Positions 25,098-38,400 of a stretch of 64,000 nucleotides of DNA are shown here, piece by piece (the first letter of the stretch is position 1; every line of letters begins with the position of its first letter). The stretch lies in NCBI RefSeq assembly GCF_964204865.1, contig NC_135258.1, positions 18,972,583 through 19,036,582 on the forward strand. The letters are read 5' to 3'. Origin of the DNA: Styela clava. Lineage: Eukaryota; Chordata; Ascidiacea; Stolidobranchia; Styelidae. Both the position numbers and the translations under genes were made by a program. The notes under the pieces were generated by a model. The model made no database searches and was not told the origin of the DNA. It saw only the letters and a program-made list of their open reading frames with translations.

Positions 25098-28000
25098 TCA
25101 CGCCTTTGAATAAAAATGTTCCGAATTTGTTTCTTCCGTTTTTGTAATACAAGGCTGCTTCGAAGCTGAAGTACTGACTGTTGCATCGTCGTGGTGATTC
25201 TCGCTGTGAACCGTTTTACATTTCGTGTAAAAAATTGAGCCGGTCAATCTGTGAAAAGTATTGAAGTAATGTTAGATAGACACGGAATGGGTCTATGATT
25301 CACTTTCCTAAATTGTTCGAGTTTAGATTCGTGGTGTGAAATTATCAAATTTCGAGTATATAACAATCAATTTCTAGTATTTAAAGATGGGAGTCGCAAG
25401 AAGACTTTTATTTTTATATAAAATATTTACGATGCCCAATGTTACACACGGACACCACTTTTATTAAATTCCTAACACTTGGTTGGAATTTTGGTCACAT
25501 TCAGCACCATTCTTCTGAAATTTCGATAGACTTTCGCTAATATTGTGGTGAGCATATTAATCGTTTAACATTCGCGTCCCCATATTTGAGCTTTTCTCCA
25601 TTGTTGTATTGAAAATAGGGGTTTTCGAAGTTTGTATGTTAGAGTTTCTGTACATATTAGTGTCAGCTAAATCGTTTTAGCACACAGCAAAAATCGCTTG
25701 CAAAAAAGCTTCAGTTTACACAAGCCGACACGAATTTCTCTTTAGGGTATTAAATCATGACACGCGGTATATAAATACCCATTATTTCACTTTATCGACA
25801 TATTTGATGGCGATAATCGATCGAATCATACAATGAATATACGACTCAAGTCAACTTGATATTGATGGATCTTGCTTTAGTATATTTATGCTTTTATCAC
25901 ATCCGGGATCAAAAAAAAATTTATTTGAATTCAAAACGAAACGTGATTCCTTGTTTGATGTAAAACCCGCATAAATTTGCTTTCCCAACCAAATCTGTGC
26001 GGATATCAGTTCAAATACGGAACCAGACCTCATGGTGGGCAAAGCAAATGAATATGAAATTGTCTATGCTATTTCACAAAGCTGGTCCGATGAACCGTTT
26101 TGATCATTTTCAAATCTCAACCATAAAATTTTATATTGAATTAATCCGTTTGCGCACTACTGATCGTGTATGTAACATAGCATAACTCAGTATAATCAAC
26201 ATAAACAAGAAATAATAGCTAAACCACTTTCCAAAAATGAAAATCTCGAAATGAAGCAGAGTTATATTTACTAAATAGGTTTAGATTGTAATAACGGAAT
26301 TGCCTTTCAGAATAGCACAATTTTCATCATTTGCGGTTAAAAGTACTTATTGCTTTGTTTAAAGCAAGCTCAATCTATATTATTTTAGGCCAGTGGTGTG
26401 CAACAAGAGGCCCGCGAGCTACAACCCGGCCCGCCAAGCCATTTGGTGTGGTCCTTGTCTACATTGAGATATTTGCCAGTCAATCATAAAAGCTTAATCC
26501 GACAGGTTATGTTAAATAAGGCGCACACACGGGTAAAAATACATAATGTTCCGCATTTATGTGTGGCTCAGTTAGATGTCTGACGTTGGTTATATGGCTC
26601 ATCGACAAAAAAGTTGCACACCCCTGTTTTAGGCAGTTACTTCCCATAAACCCATATTTGTAAAATGAATTTTTGTTCATTTTCTATGAAAAAAACTGCA
26701 AAATGAATGAGAAAATATTCACCTGGCCCAAGCGAAGTATATCACAGTGATGAAAACACAGATTCCTAGAAGTATTCCGAGTATTATTGTAATCAATTCT
26801 GTAAAGTAGAAATATTAATAAGTTAAAAAAAAAAATCTACTGAGATTCAGAAAATTATGCAATAATTACACAAGTAACTATAGTATAGAAGTTATCATTG
26901 GTATGAGAGACAGAGACCAATATGCTTAAAATACAGCAGACAGTCAGTCATTGGATGTGACCAACACACATCGAGTGTGCGAAAATTCAGACGAAAACGA
27001 AAGAACCTTATTAGCGTAAATAAATGTGCCATTTAAACGTCTTTACTCTATATTTACAGCCACGTTTGAAAAAACTACTGTTCGGATGGACCAAATGTAC
27101 AGACATTCCACAATGAGATTGAACTTGAACTAGATAACATATAAACTTACTATAGTCGATTTCGTCTTGTTTACGACGTCGATATGTTGTTTGTGTTACT
27201 TCGGAGGGAGAAAAATGTTTCGTGATTTCCTTTGTCGCTCCTCTTGATTTTTCTATTAATATTGTTATATAAATGATTATATTATGAGAGCGATATTAAT
27301 TCAAAATTTTTTTGTCTAAGAATAACTCTCTATCGATCAAATCTTTGTTCTCCTCTATAACATATACAAATAATTTGTCAGTGGAAATAGTGACAAAATG
27401 ACAAAGCATAATTCAAGAGGAGAAACTGGGTTTATATAGAAAAGGTTTTTGATTGAAATGCAAGAATTTGTGCTTTCAACATATACTTCTTAGTAAATTA
27501 AACCCCTATAGAAACCACTGAAAATGAATGACCTGAAAAGCAGTTTGCTTTCTCGAATTTATATATTTTTTTCAATTACGTTTTTGATAATAATTTTTCC
27601 AGTGCATATCAATTATTCAATCGATTGTTTTACTTTATGCAACCTTTGTCAATAAAAATAGCTTTTAACATAAAAGATTGAGGTCAAAATCTTTCATTTA
27701 AGAGAAAAATCTCCCTTGAGACCGAGTATTAAAAGCCATAATTATTTCACTTACTTTCAGTTTCCTCTTCATTATTGATGTGTCCCTGTTTTGCTGTTTT
27801 AATCTCCCCTTTGGGACCAATTGTGAATGCTGTCGATTCTTTATTTTTCGTTTTATGAGAAAATATCTTTCGCTGATTATTTGATTTTTGATTAATGTTG
27901 TCAAAATTAGATTTTTCGTTCTGGTTTTTCGGAGATTTTGGAGCATCATCCATAACTTCGTCGTACAAAGATGAAATATCTTGATCTCTTTTTTTAAAAT

Positions 28001-31000
28001 TTTTGTTTTCGGTAGCGGCCGTCATTGTAGCGACCGTTGAGGAAGCAATGTCGTACGCGTCCACTGAATTAATTGAAAAATGAAGCTTTATAAAAAATGT
28101 TTATTCACATGTATAACACAGCTTTTTTATAGAAAAACCTAATGGGAGCAAAAAATAAAAGTTCTCAATTTTGCTGTATTCAATACCTCTATGTATAAAT
28201 TGCAAGGTTGAACTAATTGTGCTCCTGAAGTATGCGTACCAAGATGGCGGACACTGGAACGTGGTATGTGTACCATACCAGGTTAGGGTTAGGCCATAGT
28301 TTTATTCCAATTTCCCTTATTTTAGTTCTATTACAAGTTCGGGGACTAGCCAAGTGACTCCCGTAGTATTTGCACCTAAAATTATGGCCTAACTCTAACC
28401 TGGTTCACATACGACGTTCCGGTGTCCGCCATCTTGGTGCGCATACTTCAGGAGTACCGAACTAATTATGTCATAACGACTCTACATACAATTGCAATAA
28501 ATTGAGATTGATAGATAAAGGCGTATAATAGTTATACAAGAATCATTTTGAATAGGAAGAAGAAATGATACAAACACATACCTGCTTTCGGGAAGAGATT
28601 GTATTTGCGAAGATGTCGTATAGATACTAAAATAAATTTTGATATCGTTAAAACAATGAAAAAAATAATGTTCTATTTTCATTCAAATTGTGTATTCAAC
28701 GTGTATTCAAATTGTCATATTTTATGCTCAGGTAAGATTCCATTTTTGATGAATTACACTATATTCGATGATTGCATATATACACAAATATATATTCTAA
28801 ATTATTTTTTTAATAGCAACACGTTTAAAAAAATTAAACTTCGCCGTTAAATGAGTTTGGAGGCAGCAAGGACTGAAAATGTAGGTATCAGATTTCCAGC
28901 CTTCTAAAGTTCGCATGAGAAAAAGTCATTTAGCGGAACAAGTATCGAGCAGGCGTCATATGACCCCGAAATTTTCACTGCCTCAAAATTCGATTGTTTA
29001 CTCCGGTTTAAGTCATGGTTCAACTGAAATGAGGGAATTACAAGCATGAAATTAGCAGCTAACTTGATCTCGGTTTGGTTAAGGTTGTCGTGGGAGAAAT
29101 ACACCAAGTGCATGATCTGGTTTATTTTGCTTGGAAATTTTTTAAACGTAATTTGGGTGATAAATACAATTTTTGTTTGAAAAATAGCAACTGCGTTTGT
29201 TGTAAATACCGTTTGCTAATGTACAAACAGAAATATAATACGTTTAAGTATGGCGATTGCAAACCGTAGATTTTATTGCTGATCAAAAAAGAGGGGAATC
29301 CGTAAACTTGTTTCTTATTCACCTATCAAATTTTGCGAGTAAAAATGTTCAGGTCTTGTTAATATCACCGGCAATTACAATAAAAAGAGAATAACCAATT
29401 CAAAACATGAGTAATGAACATAAATATTTACCAAAACATGGATTGTCATATATCTTCTCCAAAATAGCAAGGCAGCGATCTGAGCGTTTCTGAAAAATAA
29501 ACGAAACATGGTATTCTATATTACAGTCTACAGATACATAAGAAACCACTTAGACTACGATAGTAGGCAAGATGAACGAACATCTTACCGTGATATTATA
29601 TTATACTTTAATTACTCCTTAATGAGCTTCGACTTACAGGAGTACCCAACCATTGGATGCACCCTTATTGATGTGGAAACACCCCTGAATTGATTAGGAC
29701 TCAAAATATATAGATTTGAAGCGTCGTCGCTATTTTTTTTTGTGCATGAATCGCAATAGGTGAAATAAACAAATTGCTTCCTAGACTAAGACATAGCAAT
29801 TTGATACTGTTCCAAGCAGAGAAATTCGTAGTTTCCTTTTTTTGGTGACTGGTGGATTCATTCAAAGATATAGTATTAAAGCGCGCCATAAAAAATAATA
29901 GTAGTATGGTTAAATCATTACCTGGTCGCAATTACATTTGTTTTCTGGAAATCCATACTGAAAAAGATGATCCATAATTTGTCCACATCTGGGAAGATCA
30001 ACCATTTCAGCACTGCAACGTTCAGAAACAACCTACAGGCAAAAAAACGTTGAAATTATAATCAACCTATATGACCTTGATAAAATATTATCGGCTAGTA
30101 TTTAAATGAAATTTTAGTAATATACAAGAAATTCGTAACTTCGTTACTTCAACTAGTAGTTACAATAATGATCATCTGTATGGATTTTGTTAAACAAGTA
30201 TTTTCCCTACTTTGACATCCAGCGCATGTTACCACTACGATGACCAGAGAGACGATGAATAATCACATTGTTTAGGTCCGGTGTTTCCCGAAATTTCCTT
30301 AAACGCGCACTCTCTCGACCGGCTAATGATTATCAGCTAATCAATCATCTTGTTTATTATGGTGTTATAGTTCTTTTCATATATATCCAAATCAATAAAA
30401 GTCATTTTATAAAATGAAACTTTAAAAGTGGGGCTAATGATCCAAAATAAATAACGAGAATATCGGCCAGAGACCGAAGACTTATCGATCGAAAGTTAGG
30501 GTATCCCCCAAAACAGCGCTCTTACTCCATAGTGACACCTTGTGTCCCATCACTAATTAATTCATAACTCGCTAATCATACGACATAATTCATCCAAAAT
30601 CAATAAGCTCCTGATCCGAGATGTGATGAATGCATATGCAATTTGGAGCGAATTCATCCTCGCTTTCGTGAGATATCGCATGTATCTAACAGACAAACAA
30701 ACGAACATTCTTACCGATCTTAAGATCGATAAGTAATTAGGTGCGGTCCGAATCAAATACTTGAAAGGTCCGGATTCGGACCGCGGTCCGCTAGTTGAGT
30801 AAGTAGCTCTGTTCTATGTTTTTGATAAGTTTTGATAGTTTTTAAACAGGATTATAGAAAACTGTTATGGGGTCAAATTTGATACAAAACGTATTTATGT
30901 CTCGTAACGAAAAGTTACATTTTGTAAAATATTAGTAGCTCAAAAATTATCATCATTTGAAATTAGCCGAAAATCGTAGTTTTACGGGAAAATATCCGCC

Positions 31001-31693
31001 ACAAATTAAGCTTTCAAATAGGAATCATTGATATTTCTATTAATAGAGTTTAATCTATTTAGGGTTTAGTTTCATATTTTTGTTCTATAAGTATTATTAA
31101 ATTAGGTCTCATGGTGAAATCAGCGTTTTATATCCATAATCCAACATCCGGTAGACCCCTGACTTTCGCTACAAATCTGTTGTAGTGCGTTTATTGTTTC
31201 CTTCTTCCGTTCTTACCAGTGACGCTTTATGTAATTGCGTTCGTGTGAATATCTCTTTTGAAAAGGATTACATGATGATTATACGATATCTTCTCGTGGG
31301 AACTATGATACACAGTCTGGACCAATTGTAATTACCGTACCGTATTTGAACCATGGGTGGCAAAATTCACAACAAAATATAGCGTATATTATATAGTATA
31401 ATTGTGAGAATTAGAAAAATAAAATGAAAAACGAGGTTTACGAGGTCAAATATACCGCGCTTTGCTTCTGGCCACAAACAAAAGTTTACCTTGCACTTTC
31501 TGTTTAATCCATGTAATGCTGTTCGACAATTTTGATCAGCTCTACATTCATCAAACGCTTTCAAACAATTTATTGAAGAGTCTCCATCATCTTGTCGAGC
31601 TTGCTTTCCAGAAAAACTTTTTTCATTTTCAGCAAAAGTAGTAACAAATAGCAAAAATGGATGAAGGAATAAAACTATAGACGTAATTTTCAT
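25098..31693 (-). CDS. Gene C: GAS1/GFR-alpha-like single-pass membrane protein, 8 exons, 351 aa
   Basis: Exons: 31490-31693, 29922-30032, 29432-29489, 28582-28626, 27755-28063, 27151-27252, 26723-26798, 25098-25248; total 1056 nt, open throughout, phases 0,0,1,1,1,1,2. The signal peptide (MKITSIVLFLHPFLLFV) is followed by the ten-cysteine module. Exon 3 has one extra codon compared with A. SIRHLRKYNLFPKA follows, then a Lys/Asn/Ser-rich stalk with SLYDEVMDDAPKS at the place of the FGDEGF motif of A and E. An exon of 33 full codons (RRRKQDEIDY) and the 76-nt transmembrane exon come next. The tail exon (RLTGSIFYTKCKTV...) aligns with the tail of A. It lies inside duplication unit B, so a second copy sits at 12543-12693. 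The last intron holds a 236-bp hAT MITE; intron 3 holds a 240-bp inverted-repeat element. A TATA-like TATATAA is at 31824-31830. Confidence 0.82.
26391..26626. mobile_element. hAT-type MITE, 236 bp, in gene C's last intron
   Basis: It starts CAGTGGTGTGCAAC and ends with the inverse of CAGGGGTGTGCAAC, and has a perfect 8-bp target duplication TTTTAGGC (26383-26390 and 26627-26634). It carries the GAGGCCCGCGAGC / CCCGGCCCGCC subterminal sequence typical of such elements. There is no coding capacity. It lies about 200 bp outside the right edge of duplication unit B. Confidence 0.9.
28219..28458. mobile_element. Inverted-repeat MITE, 240 bp, with long terminal repeats (CCAAGATGGCGG type)
   Basis: Roughly 75 bp at each end are inverted copies (CTCCTGAAGTATGCG..., then CCAAGATGGCGGACAC...). 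A 9-bp direct repeat GAACTAATT flanks the element (28210-28218 and 28459-28467). A 9-bp target duplication fits Mutator-like elements, but the superfamily is not certain. It lies in the intron between gene C exons 4 and 5. Confidence 0.8.
30480..30734. mobile_element. Putative MITE with 11-bp inverted ends ACTTATCGATC
   Basis: ACTTATCGATC at the left is matched by its exact inverse at the right end, where it is part of a palindrome (GATCTTAAGATC). The interior contains CAGACAAACAAACGAAC and no open frame of note. I see no clear target duplication, so it could also be the 3' end of a retroelement. It lies in gene C's first intron. Confidence 0.5.
30743..30784. repeat. GC-rich hairpin, 12-bp perfect stem
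   Basis: GCGGTCCGAATC and its exact inverse GATTCGGACCGC are separated by 18 nt, in otherwise AT-rich DNA next to the 30480-30734 element. It may be the end of another element rather than a functional RNA. Confidence 0.5.
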
Positions 31694-34600
31694 TTTGTAT
31701 TTTCTTTTTTTTTAGGCAATCTGCAAAAAAGTAGTTCTGTTCATAAATGAACGAATAAAAACACATTTTCACGAAGGTGAAAAATTGAAGATTAGTTTAG
31801 TTTTAACTCCATTTCCTATATTATTATATAAGGCATAGAAAAACTATATAGTTAATTCATTTATTTAAAGTATTGGATACCAAAAATAAAGTATGAGTTC
31901 AATTCTTGCTGACTTGTCTGTCTAGCTTCAATTCTAACTAATTATCGCCACACTTATTCGTACTTCTCGATCCGCGACTGTATTCCCAATCCCACGTGAA
32001 TATCGTGTGATCTGATACGAAGGACAGGTGCCAAATATATGTCATTCGCGACGTTCTTCTCCATACTTGGTGTTACCAAGATTCATTAGCAATAGGACAA
32101 TATTGGAATTAGCCATTGAATTCTACTGTCGTATCGACTGAAGACATTTTACCTCATATAATCGTTAACACAGATTTTAGCCTGACAAGCGCTGCGGTTA
32201 CTACTTCTAGATATTCCAGCCGTTGCACAAATATAAGGGCGGCGCGTTTTATTTTCCGAACTTACATTTTTATATCACACAAAATACGAAAATTTGGCAC
32301 AAGACCCATTTTTACGCTTTGCTGAGGCACGCTGCTGTCAGCCATCTGTACCATTGATACAAATATTCATCCACAGCTGTTCAGCGATAAAAAGAAATGA
32401 TCCTTGTCAGAATGCGATTCTGTCTCGCTATGTCTGTAAATTTGCTTTAAAATTAGAAATCTTTGAAGTTTAATCGCTGATTTTTTTCATACTTCACACT
32501 CCATGTTTGCTCAAACAAAATAATAGAAAACAGTATGTCGGTTGACATGCTTATATCCCAGTCCCAATATTCGGCGGTTTATTGGAATCATAAAACATAT
32601 TGAATCAATTTTCTTTTTATTCAAATACACAGAAATACTTGAACTGAAAGAAATATTCAAAGTGTCGTTAGGCGATTTTTTTTTAGAATTCTCTGTGCTA
32701 CTCAACTGCTCTACAGCTAAATCTGACAACTGTCTATCGACCGTCACTGACTACTCCCATTTTAAAAATGGCTGTCAATATAATGCATTTGAAAACCGCA
32801 AGACGCCTGCACAATAGGAACTTCGCTGCCAAGATTTTTATCGCATTGCGTCACTTGAATATGGAATCCAATTAGCGTAAGCGGAATCATTACAACATAT
32901 ATATATATTTGAATTAGATCCGAATAAATGGCAACCAGAATCAAATATACGCTCCGAATTTTAACGGCCATGGTTAGCAAACCTTAAAATAAAAATCTTC
33001 AATAAATTAAATGAGTATAAAAACAACAAGGCACCACCAGGCCTTACACGGCACTCTGCGACATACTGTGCTTTCCCAGAGGCAAATCCGTCTCAAATGT
33101 ACCGAGTGCGCGTTTTTCCCACGCCGGTATAGTGGACGAGGCGCTTCGCGACGCTGCAGACGTTCTTTGTGTGTGACAGACGTAATGTGAAAACCGTTAA
33201 TTAAGAAGTCTCGTGCCACTGATTGCAACCGCTTAATTCCAGTTTCTAATAGCCAGATCGGGTCATTGACATTGATTGTGTCATACAGGTCAGACTTGTA
33301 AAACATTTGTACGAAGGATGTATGGATTTCAACAATACATCAGAAAATTTGTGGTGACGGACATGGGTAATTACTATAACAACATCCTGAAATTAGTGAA
33401 TGTTTTGGCCTTGTGTATAGAGCGATCATATTGTGGTTACCAAATTTGCAATTCTATTAGCAGCAGCCAATATTGGTGAATATTGAGAAGACGCTTTAAA
33501 GATGTTCATGAAGTTTTCTTCTTTGCGCAATAACACCGAGAACCGATATATAATATTAATCAGTCATAGGTCTTGTTTACCAGAGATGCGTAAATTTATC
33601 TACAATTCTATTAAATTTTTTTATTAACTTCTTTATGTGTGCGATCACGCTTGACGACGGGTGCCGTTAAATTTTCCGACTTTCCGAAAGTTTCGGTGTA
33701 TGTACTGGACTTAACGGATAGTTCCATTTATTGCGTCAGCGCGTCAATCCATATTTCGCGAAATAATTAATTCTCTATTAGATTCTAAAACTTGAACGTT
33801 TCGCGCCGTTGAACATACTCCACATGATTAACGTATCTGCATTCTGCCATGGTCGGTCATTCAGAAAATATTTGCCGTTTCAGATGCCCTTTCATGGATT
33901 CGGATCCACTCCATTAGTCACTTAATCGATCGATTTGAAAATTATACGCTAATTCTGTTACTTTCGATCCACCCGTACCAAAGAATTCGACAATTTAAAC
34001 ATCATACATTTGCCATATATAAACACAATTTCATTACGATTTTATCTGAGTATTAAATTTGGCAGAATACAAAATGTTTTGAAGAGACATGGGGTAAACA
34101 ACAGGCTCAATATTAGTCTGTAGGTCGAGTTCCAGCTGTCGTTTTGCCACGCGACCCTTTCTCGCTGGCAACACGGTGTTATTGTTTTATCATATCTTTT
34201 AGCATCTTAAACAAAATTAATAATTGTTTGTATTTAAAACAAACAACATGGTTTTTACTCATACCCCCATCAAACTGAAAACGAATGGAGTTAAATATTA
34301 TGTCCAATCCAAAGTTCAACCGGTCACCAAATTTTTCAATATCCAAAAAAAGATATATTCTGATTAGTGTATATATATTCTGTTCTTCTATTAGTGTGCT
34401 TGCTGTATTGCTAAAAGACAGAACAGCGAAATTTCTCATTGGATATCGTCTGCATATGCTGAATTATCAAAAAGCACATTGGTAAGATTAATTCTTCTTA
34501 TTCGTTCACATCCTATTTTACTAATTTTCAATCCCATAGGATGTTTATAATGAAATACTTAAATTCACATTCTTGAATTTAATCATCATATTCAGATATT

Positions 34601-35406
34601 AGTGCTTTATTTTAATTTTACTTTTTTGAGTTATTACCTATTACCTATGTGTGAGAGAAACTAAATGTATTTCCCCAAAATTAAAACATGATTTGATGCT
34701 TTGAATAATTTTTATTAAAACGTAAAAAAAGAAACACTGTATTGCACTAAATCTGAAGAAAGTAAAAAAATAGCAAATAAATAATACATAAAGTCATAAT
34801 GTGCGACTCATTCGGAAACGTAATTGAGGATGCCATGCACTCATAAATGAAGTAATATACTGCTGTTCCACTCAAAATCCAATCAAAATGATTCTTACTC
34901 AGTATTCAAATTAATATTCTTTACTTTGCAATGATTTTAGAAGTCACATTTATGGGCAGTAAAACGGGTAGGAATATGAAAATAGGAAGGTATTCGAGTA
35001 TAATCGCAAAACCGTTCGTAGGAATTGGGTTTGGAAATTTAAAATAGCGAGAAATAATAAATGTGTGATGTAATTCTAAGATAGACTATTGACAGTGTTT
35101 GAGTAGAGTATAATAAATAATATTGTAAAATGTTATCAGTATCAACAAATAATATTTTAATTGTTACATTGAGGGTTTTACGTTAAGACTTTGCTAGTTT
35201 GGGAAAACCATACAAATAAATTGAAGAAATAATGGTAGTAGCCTACAGTTGAATAATATACTCATACAATTCGCTTGTTTATACAAAGTACTATTTATTG
35301 CCATGTCTTGATGCCAAGTTCTTTTTTAATTTCCGTTTCTGTATAACTTGCAATAGGGAGTGTCAGGTTTGCCTTCCCTAATTTTTCAATAACTATTTCC
35401 TTTTCT
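31694..35406. other. Gene C-gene D spacer
   Basis: Contains gene C's promoter region (TATATAA at 31824-31830 on the minus strand) and the 3' flank of D. A somewhat GC-richer patch at about 33030-33190 has an open minus-strand frame, but no splice or family support. Confidence 0.45.
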
Positions 35407-38400
35407 TCATACGTTAAGTCGGTGATTGTTATTATAAAGTCGATTTGTCGAGAAATTGTGATCTGTTACTTCATCTCGAGAATTTTCTTGAACTAATTTT
35501 CCACGTTTATGAAAAATCGACTTTTTCGTCCTAAAATTGACATGAAACATTGAATTAAACACGAGATGTTTAAGACGGAGAATATTAATCACGCAAGTAT
35601 AACAAATTTTGCCATAGAACAATACCAATCTTAATACGTGATTCCAAGAAGTTAGGCACATATTGAACTTAATATTAATTTATAAATTATATTCATATCA
35701 CTTGATTATCTTCAATGCAAGGTTTGAGGCGCCATTTTGGACAACACGTTTTGTATAGCAAGAGATGTTTTCAAGGCGCCAACACAGTGACCATAAAATG
35801 TAATACTATATTTATCAAATTACAAAAGAAGAGCTATTTAAAATACTGCTGAAAAGATTCAATTTAGTCAAACAATAAGACCAAAAGTCACTCAATACCG
35901 GTCACATTATATCTGTGCCGGATAAAAGCGTGTTTGAATCATTTCATAATAATAAAATAAAAATTAAAAGTAGGTCAAAATCACAATAAAAGAGATCGAA
36001 ATTGATCACAACTAAATTTATCGAGTTTCGGTTGTTCAAAAACAAAAGCTTTCTTGCATGTTTCTTACTATATTTCTCTCTGCGATGCAGGTTTAATAAA
36101 AATATTCGGTTTAAGAACGTGATTGTATAGGAACATACTATTAGTGTTAACGAATGCTACTCTTTGAAGGTGTTTTGCAAAATGAGCATCAAATCTGCCA
36201 AAGTTGGTTCTGTGTTATATCTTGTTTGGATGTTTGGTTTAGCCTTGCCATCAATTACCCGATCTACCCAATGCGCTGGTATCGATTTACCAATCGCACT
36301 ATTATAGGATACATTGAAAACACACTCTCACGGCATTGTTTTCACTGCCTTTGTTAGTCAACGAAAACCCCTACAGGTTTCCTTGCGTCGGACCTGTTTA
36401 CGGTCGTCTGTGAGGAGCAGACTAAGTTACGTTTTTAGAGCGATCGCATCTAAAGCAAATTTCGCAAAACAAAATGGATGTGAGTATAGGACAGTCAACA
36501 GCAAAAACGCCAATAAAATCCAAGAAACGAAATAATGTTTTACTGTATAATATTTACCTTGTCCAAATGAAAAGTACAATCGCAGCAATCATAAACATTC
36601 CAAGCAATATTCCAAAAATGATAGCAATTGCTTCTGTAAAGAAATAAAAGAATTTTAATTCAAAAGTACTTTTCGGTATCTTTGGAAACAAAAATGCCGC
36701 AATACACAACAAACTTCTGTGGTTGAGTATGGTCAGTATTAAATAATGGCAGAAACGAATCAGAAAAACTGATAATGTATGATATGCAGTGGTATGTGTT
36801 AAAAAAATTGAAAAATAATAGACGACATTGCTGCGTCTGTGGATAGAACATATATATTTGAAGTAGTCTGTCGGAATAATTGGGGAATTTCATCATTTAT
36901 TTTATTTAATTGAAATATTACGCCATATAATAAAAAGAAAATTACATTTTTACATATGTTTCTCATTTTTAAATAATTTTTACGACTGTCGCATCAAAAT
37001 TACGTCAAAACACACGCACACATATTATTATTCCGGACAACTTACTGAAGTCTGTATTTTCTTCTTTCCATTCGTATTCAGTTGGAATTTTGACTTCAAC
37101 GCGTCCTTTGTTATCTTTCATCTCAAACGTTGCAAACACTGTAAGAATATTTAAAAAATAAAACATCCTGGTAAGTTTGTGACATTTTTGCACATGTCTT
37201 TAACCTATATATCTTAGAAATGACAGGGAGATCAAAACCTAAAATCTGAGAGCAAGTTGTGGAATTATTTTTGGAACAATTACTGTACATATACAAGATA
37301 CCCTTGAGATTACTAAGCAGACAAATCAAATCAGGAATGACAATAACCTTTATTTTCGCGCATCAGTTCAACATTGCGACCCTCTGATGTTTTGACATGC
37401 CTCTTGGGAACTATTGTACTCTTCAATAAAGCAGTTGTCGTCATTGTTGGTTGATGAGCAGCAACGTTCTGACCCAGTTTTGGTTTTTCGAAAGACATTA
37501 CGCCGACTTTTATCCGAGAATTTGCAATTCTTTGATGACGTTTGACATTGTCTTTTCTACGAGATTTGTTTTTGGCAAATGGACTAGAAGTAATCATCTC
37601 CCCAGAGATATTGGATTGTGTTTGATATTCGGAATGAGTAGACTTTCTTCCGCCGAAAACCTCATCAAAAAACGACATTGTTGTTTCTTTTTGGGTTGTG
37701 CCAGCGATTCCCGATTTCATGTTAACGTTACTTTGTGACGTAACACGAACTGGTGAAGTTGTGGTTGTTTCAAATCCTTTTGCGGCGTCGTATGCATTCA
37801 CTGTAAAAGATAAACAAATAAGATAAGATTTTTAGAAACCCGATTTAAACATTCATTATGATGATAAATTTATTTATGATGTAAATAAAATTAAACTTGA
37901 ACTGTCTTGAGAGGAAAACCAAAAGTAGAATTTCCCAAATTTACTAGAATTTTGTAAATTAAAATTGAAAAACGATAAATAATGTATTGAATAGTGAATA
38001 CCCACCTTCTTTTGGAAATATATTTAGCTTTCGCAAATGTCGAATAGATCCTGTAAAAGAAATGTATAAAAAAGGTAAATCATTTGTAATTTGATAATAG
38101 AAAGAGTGTTGAGCAACAAAGATTAGATTTTTTTCGGGGGTTCAAACGGCCCGTTTGAGAGATCCCAGTCTCGGGGTTGAATGGGGTTTCTCCATTCAGA
38201 TAACCCTTAAAATTTCTATACCCTTCAATCGTGAGATATAGAGTATGTAACAGTCTCTGTTTTATATGGATTCAATTAGTGAATTAAAAAGCATTTTTTT
38301 TATGAAAAATCCGGCACTCAAGTTATAGAGCAGCCTCGACAACAATAACAACAATAGTTTCAGCCCGCGTCGTGTTCAAAAACATTAATGCTATTTATTG

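Larger units (their letters stand above)
13635..26191. repeat. Tandem duplication unit B (12.6 kb)
   Basis: Second copy of the unit, containing gene B and the genuine last exon of gene C. It is longer than unit A mainly because of about 1.23 kb at 18931-20160 (with a hAT element) and about 150 bp at 21708-21857. The right edge is near 26189-26191 (AGT), inside gene C's last intron. Unit A has about 110 bp near 10321-10430 that unit B lacks. Confidence 0.9.

Noticed and set aside
25851..26042. Frame with SGSVFELISAQIWLGK as a candidate tail exon for gene C
   Set aside because: The copy in unit A carries a 2-nt shift in the T run, and the exon at 25098-25248 aligns far better with the tails of A, D and E.
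27698..27949. Lys-rich minus-strand frame
   Set aside because: Shifted frame of gene C exon 5.
36314..36535. Plus-strand frame and a short minus-strand tail candidate (SDARKPVGVFVD) just below gene D's transmembrane exon
   Set aside because: The exon at 35407-35530 matches gene A's tail and fits the phase; these frames have no family support.
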